Source: Raphanus sativus
Lineage: Eukaryota > Streptophyta > Magnoliopsida > Brassicales > Brassicaceae
DNA length: 64,000 bases
Direction: 5' to 3'
Assembly: GCF_000801105.2 (NCBI RefSeq)
Contig: NC_079516.1
Span: 12,152,001-12,216,000 of the forward strand
The translations under genes were made by a program, and so were the position numbers. The stretch's first letter is position 1; every line of letters begins with the position of its first letter. Below the pieces are notes generated by a model. The model worked only from the letters and a program-made list of their open reading frames with translations. It made no database searches and had not been told where the DNA came from. Shown here piece by piece: positions 60,606 to 64,000 of the stretch.

Positions 60606-62006
60606 GTGGCCTAACTCGGTATTTGGTGTGGGTCTTTAATATAGTATACATTTTCTTTAATCATGGCTTTGGAATACGATTAAGAAACTCATTGAATCTA
60701 TCCATATAAATATATTTATTTGTTATTAAGCATGTGGTTTTAGGCTTTAGGTGCGATGATGACTCTACATTCTACTAATAATCTAATATACTTGAATAAG
60801 CCTTGCAAACAAAAAAAACGAGCCGACTATGTTGTGTGTTTTGCATCTTGTGGTTGTCACTTGTGAGTTGTGAGGCTATTATATAAAGCAGACGTTTTGG
60901 AGACTGACGAAGAAGTTGTGTTGTGTCATGTGATGATTGATCATAGTCATCTTACTTATTATTCTCTGCTTGAAATATTCTGCATTATTTAACTAGACAT
61001 TAACAATTGCAATTATATATAGTTAGTTTAGTTGTGTTGATCAGATCCGTCAGGCGTCAAAAGTAACCTTTTCAGTCTCTCTTATCTCTGGATTTAGAGC
61101 ATTTCCATCCTCTAGAAATTTTATAGATAGCATATTGATAAACTAAAAATATCAATTGTACCACTCTATAAAAGTGTCTTTATTGATTCAGTCGTGCATA
61201 TGATGAAAGTGATCAAATAGTTTCCCACTCACTTTCAATTTGACTTGCATCCATCTTGCTAAGATTTTTTTTTTCATATTTCATTTAATTGTATTTGTTT
61301 TATTTAGGTGAAGTTAATCGTCTGTAAATTTTATGTTCATTTTTGAAAGTTTTGCGATGGGTGGACTTGACCTGTATTTTCCAGATATGGATATGACTAG
61401 TAGTAGTCAATTTACAAATTCAGTATATTTTAATTAAAATCTAATCAGAAACTAATGCTCAAGGTAGTTGTGGAATAGAACTTATTCAGATTCGTCATAT
61501 ATTCTTTACACGATAAAAGATGTCCGGGCCTTCTTGGATGCTTCACCTATACTATATCCATCCACCATAATATATCTTGCATATTACTTAATTTTATACA
61601 GATAAATGAAAGATAAGCATTAAACACCATTACAACTCTATCATATAAAACTCGTTGCTAATTAATATCCAAATTATAATGTATGTATATATTAACATAA
61701 TTCTTTGGCTATCGTCAACTAAATAAAATTAAAGCAATTTCGAAGAAGGTACCAATTGAAAGTCGTATAATACATACATTTACATAAACTATACCATTAA
61801 TTTGATATAAAAGAATTGATTTAGTAGACGTTGACAAACTTTTTTGGAAAATCGTGTAGATCACGAAGTCGAAAGAAATTGAAAATAATATTTGTTAATT
61901 TTCCTTTGATTTTCCTAAATACGCGTATTGAGGAGTTATATAAGTCAAAGCGTACATCTCAAGAAACAAAAAAAAAACAGACCTAACATTCCAAAGAAGA
62001 GAAAGA
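60606..62006. other. Shared 5' region of divergent PROPEP and flotillin genes (right arm)
   Basis: Counterpart of 14664-16105, alignable along its length with more substitutions than the coding exons. At 61397-61408 it has the unoccupied target of the left-arm micro-insertion. Confidence 0.6.
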
Positions 62007-63925
62007 ATGGGTTACAAAGTCGCTAGAGCATCGGAGTATCTTGCCATCACTGGTGGTGGTATCAAAGACATCAAGCTTGCCAAGAAGTCTTGGGTGCTTC
62101 CATGGCAGTCCTGCACCGTCTTCGATGTTTCTCCGGTCAACTACACGTTCGAGGTCCAGGCCATGAGTTCCGAGAAGCTCCCTTTTATTCTCCCCGCCGT
62201 TTTTACAATCGGTCCACGCGTTGATGACGCTCACGCTCTCTTGTTGTACGCCATGCTTATGTCTCAGCACGATAAGCACTCGAATCACGTCAACGAGCTT
62301 GTTCAGGGTGTTATCGAGGGAGAGACTCGTGTTCTTGTTGCTTCCATGACCATGGAAGAGGTCTTCAAAGGTATTATACAGATTATACTCCTTTTGTTTC
62401 AGAAATTTAAATGTTCTTACAAAAAAACATTGTTTCTTTTCAGTCTAAATTTAAAGAAAATTGGTAATAATAATATTATTAATTATCAAAATTTAATACG
62501 TTTTTTTAATATCCTTAAAGAACATAGAACTATATATCATAGAAATAGAGAGAGTATATACTAGGGTTTGGGTTTGTTAGATTAGATATGTACTAGGGTT
62601 TTTTTTTTCCGGTAAAACTTGTATCACAATCAAATTCTTGATTGATTGTAGGTACAAAGGAGTTCAAGAAGGAAGTATTTGAGAAGGTCCAACTTGAGCT
62701 AAACCAGTTTGGTCTTGTGATCTACAACGCCAATGTCAAGCAGCTCGTTGATGTGCCTGGACATGAGTACTTCTCTTATTTGGGTCAGAAGACTCAGATG
62801 GAAGCAGCTAACCAAGCCAAGATCGATGTAGCAGAGGCAAAGATGAAGGGAGAAGTTGGTGCCAAAGAACGTACCGGGCTCACCATCCAGAATGCAGCAA
62901 AGATTGACGCTGAGTCAAAGATCATCTCCACTCAGAGGCTTGGAGAAGGAACAAAAGAAGAGATCAAGGTCAAGACTGAGGTCCAGGTGTTTCAGAATGA
63001 GAAGGCGGCTCTTGTTGCTCAGGCTGATGCAGCACTTGCGATTCAGAAGGCTGATTTGACCAAAAGCTCTCGTGTGGCTGAGGTTGAAGCTGCCAAGGCA
63101 GTTGCTATGAGGGAAGCTGAGCTTCAAACTCAAGTTGAGAAAATGAATGCTTTGACTCGGACAGAGAAGCTCAAAGCTGAGTTCCTCAGCAAAGCCACTG
63201 TTGAATATGAGACCAAGGTAATGCATCATCTCAAGTTTTCATAAGACAATAACCATTTTTAGGTTAATTTTTTTATAAAAAAATTATACAATCTAGGTAT
63301 CATGTGACCCTTTAAATTTGGGAACTAATGCAAATGTTTTATCCGGTTGTGCCCGGAACCGGCCATGTATCATCTCAATCTTTTAGACTTTTGTTTCTTC
63401 TCCCAGATCATGACATTATTGTTGTTGTTATTATGACAGGTGCAAGAAGCAAACTGGGAGTTATACGACAAGCAAAAGAAAGCAGAAGCTGTTCTTTACG
63501 AGAAGCAGAAGCAAGCGGAGGCGACCAAAGCTGCAGCTGATGCAGCCTTCTATGCTAAACAGAGAGAAGCAGAGGGACTTGTCGCTATGGCCAATGCTCA
63601 AGGGACTTATATCAAAACCCTCCTAGGCGCAGTTGACAACAACTACTCAGCAATGAGGGATTTCTTGATGATCAACAATGGAATTTATCAAGATATCGCC
63701 AAGACCAATGCTGTGGCCATCAGGGACTTGCAGCCTAAGATCAGTGTGTGGAACCAAGGTGGTGGTGGTGGTGGTGTTGATCAGGGAATGAGCAGTGGTG
63801 GTATGAAGGATATTGCTGGACTCTACAAGATGTTGCCACCGGTTCTTGATACGGTTTATGAGCAGACCGGAATGCAGCCACCGGCTTGGATTGGTACACT
63901 ACGTGGTGCTGAGTCCAGTCAGTAA
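62007..63925 (+). CDS. Flotillin-like SPFH/band-7 protein (right-arm copy)
   Basis: Three exons: 62007-62370, 62652-63217 and 63440-63925, encoding 471 aa. It is nearly identical to the left-arm copy; I noted P/A in the VDD-[PA]-HALL stretch, S/T and R/Q changes in exon 2, and two additional Gly codons in the C-terminal Gly run. Domain layout is as for 12752-14663: SPFH region followed by Ala/Glu-rich coiled coils. Both copies have intact frames and splice sites, so both may be functional. Confidence 0.93.
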
Positions 63926-64000
63926 CTTAAGGCTCAATAACACAGCCGTTAAGAGTTTCAAGAGTGCTTTCTTTTCCTATTTTATTTTATGGTTGTGAAC

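Larger units (their letters stand above)
58179..64000. repeat. Right arm of large inverted duplication (continues past the window)
   Basis: Reverse complement of 12655-18542, see that entry. The arm lacks the Helitron at its inner edge and the 24-nt insertion of the left arm, and carries two extra codons in each of the two genes. The window ends inside the arm, so its outer limit is not visible. Confidence 0.93.

Overview
The window is nuclear DNA of a flowering plant in the mustard family, most likely a Brassica/Raphanus-type genome. The evidence is short GT-AG introns, a run of genes whose protein order matches the lower arm of Arabidopsis chromosome 5 (my recollection of the AT5G6481x-AT5G6508x order), lost neighbours and a degraded gene relic as expected after whole-genome triplication, and Brassicaceae-type transposons (Helitrons, copia, LINE, a Sadhu-like retroposon). 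A 100-N gap lies at 19641-19740, so this is a scaffold with one unresolved join.

Layout. 1-7.2 kb: end of a small secreted-protein gene, an ABCF5-type ABC-F ATPase gene (two single-base frame breaks near its 5' end) and a RIN4/NOI-domain gene. 7.7-11.6 kb: tRNA-Leu, a 5'-truncated LINE, two U2 snRNA genes with full plant snRNA promoters, and a relic of the plastid disproportionating enzyme DPE1. 12.7-18.5 kb: a flotillin-like gene and an elicitor-peptide precursor (PROPEP) gene. 18.5-36 kb: transposon-rich ground (Helitron, gap, intact-ended copia element, two more Helitron loci, a MITE) that nevertheless contains a complete seven-exon FLC/MAF-type MADS-box gene stretched over 10.4 kb by insertions in introns 1 and 6. 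36.5-46 kb: AT-rich intergenic DNA with several small transposons and an FLZ zinc-finger gene. 46-56 kb: annexin D2-type gene, tandem repeat with a retroposon inside, tRNA-Arg, a BT1-like mitochondrial carrier family gene, and CDKC;2. 56.7-64 kb: a PROPEP3-like gene with a frame break, then a second PROPEP and a second flotillin gene in mirror image to those at 12.7-17 kb.

Two architectural points stand out. First, at least 5.8 kb (flotillin + PROPEP) is present as diverged inverted copies at 12655-18542 and 58179-64000, and the genes between them read in reverse order relative to Arabidopsis. This is either an inversion with duplicated breakpoints or a mis-oriented scaffold join at the N gap. 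Second, the window is peppered with tiny (about 11-24 nt) poly(A)-ended insertions flanked by 11-18 bp direct repeats. Two of them have clean empty sites inside this same window, so they look like extremely truncated retrotransposition events.

Functionally the genes are ordinary nuclear genes, each with its own promoter. There is an immune flavour to the left and right ends (NOI/RIN4-like, PROPEP x3, flotillin), and a flowering-time regulator and transcription-elongation kinase in the middle.
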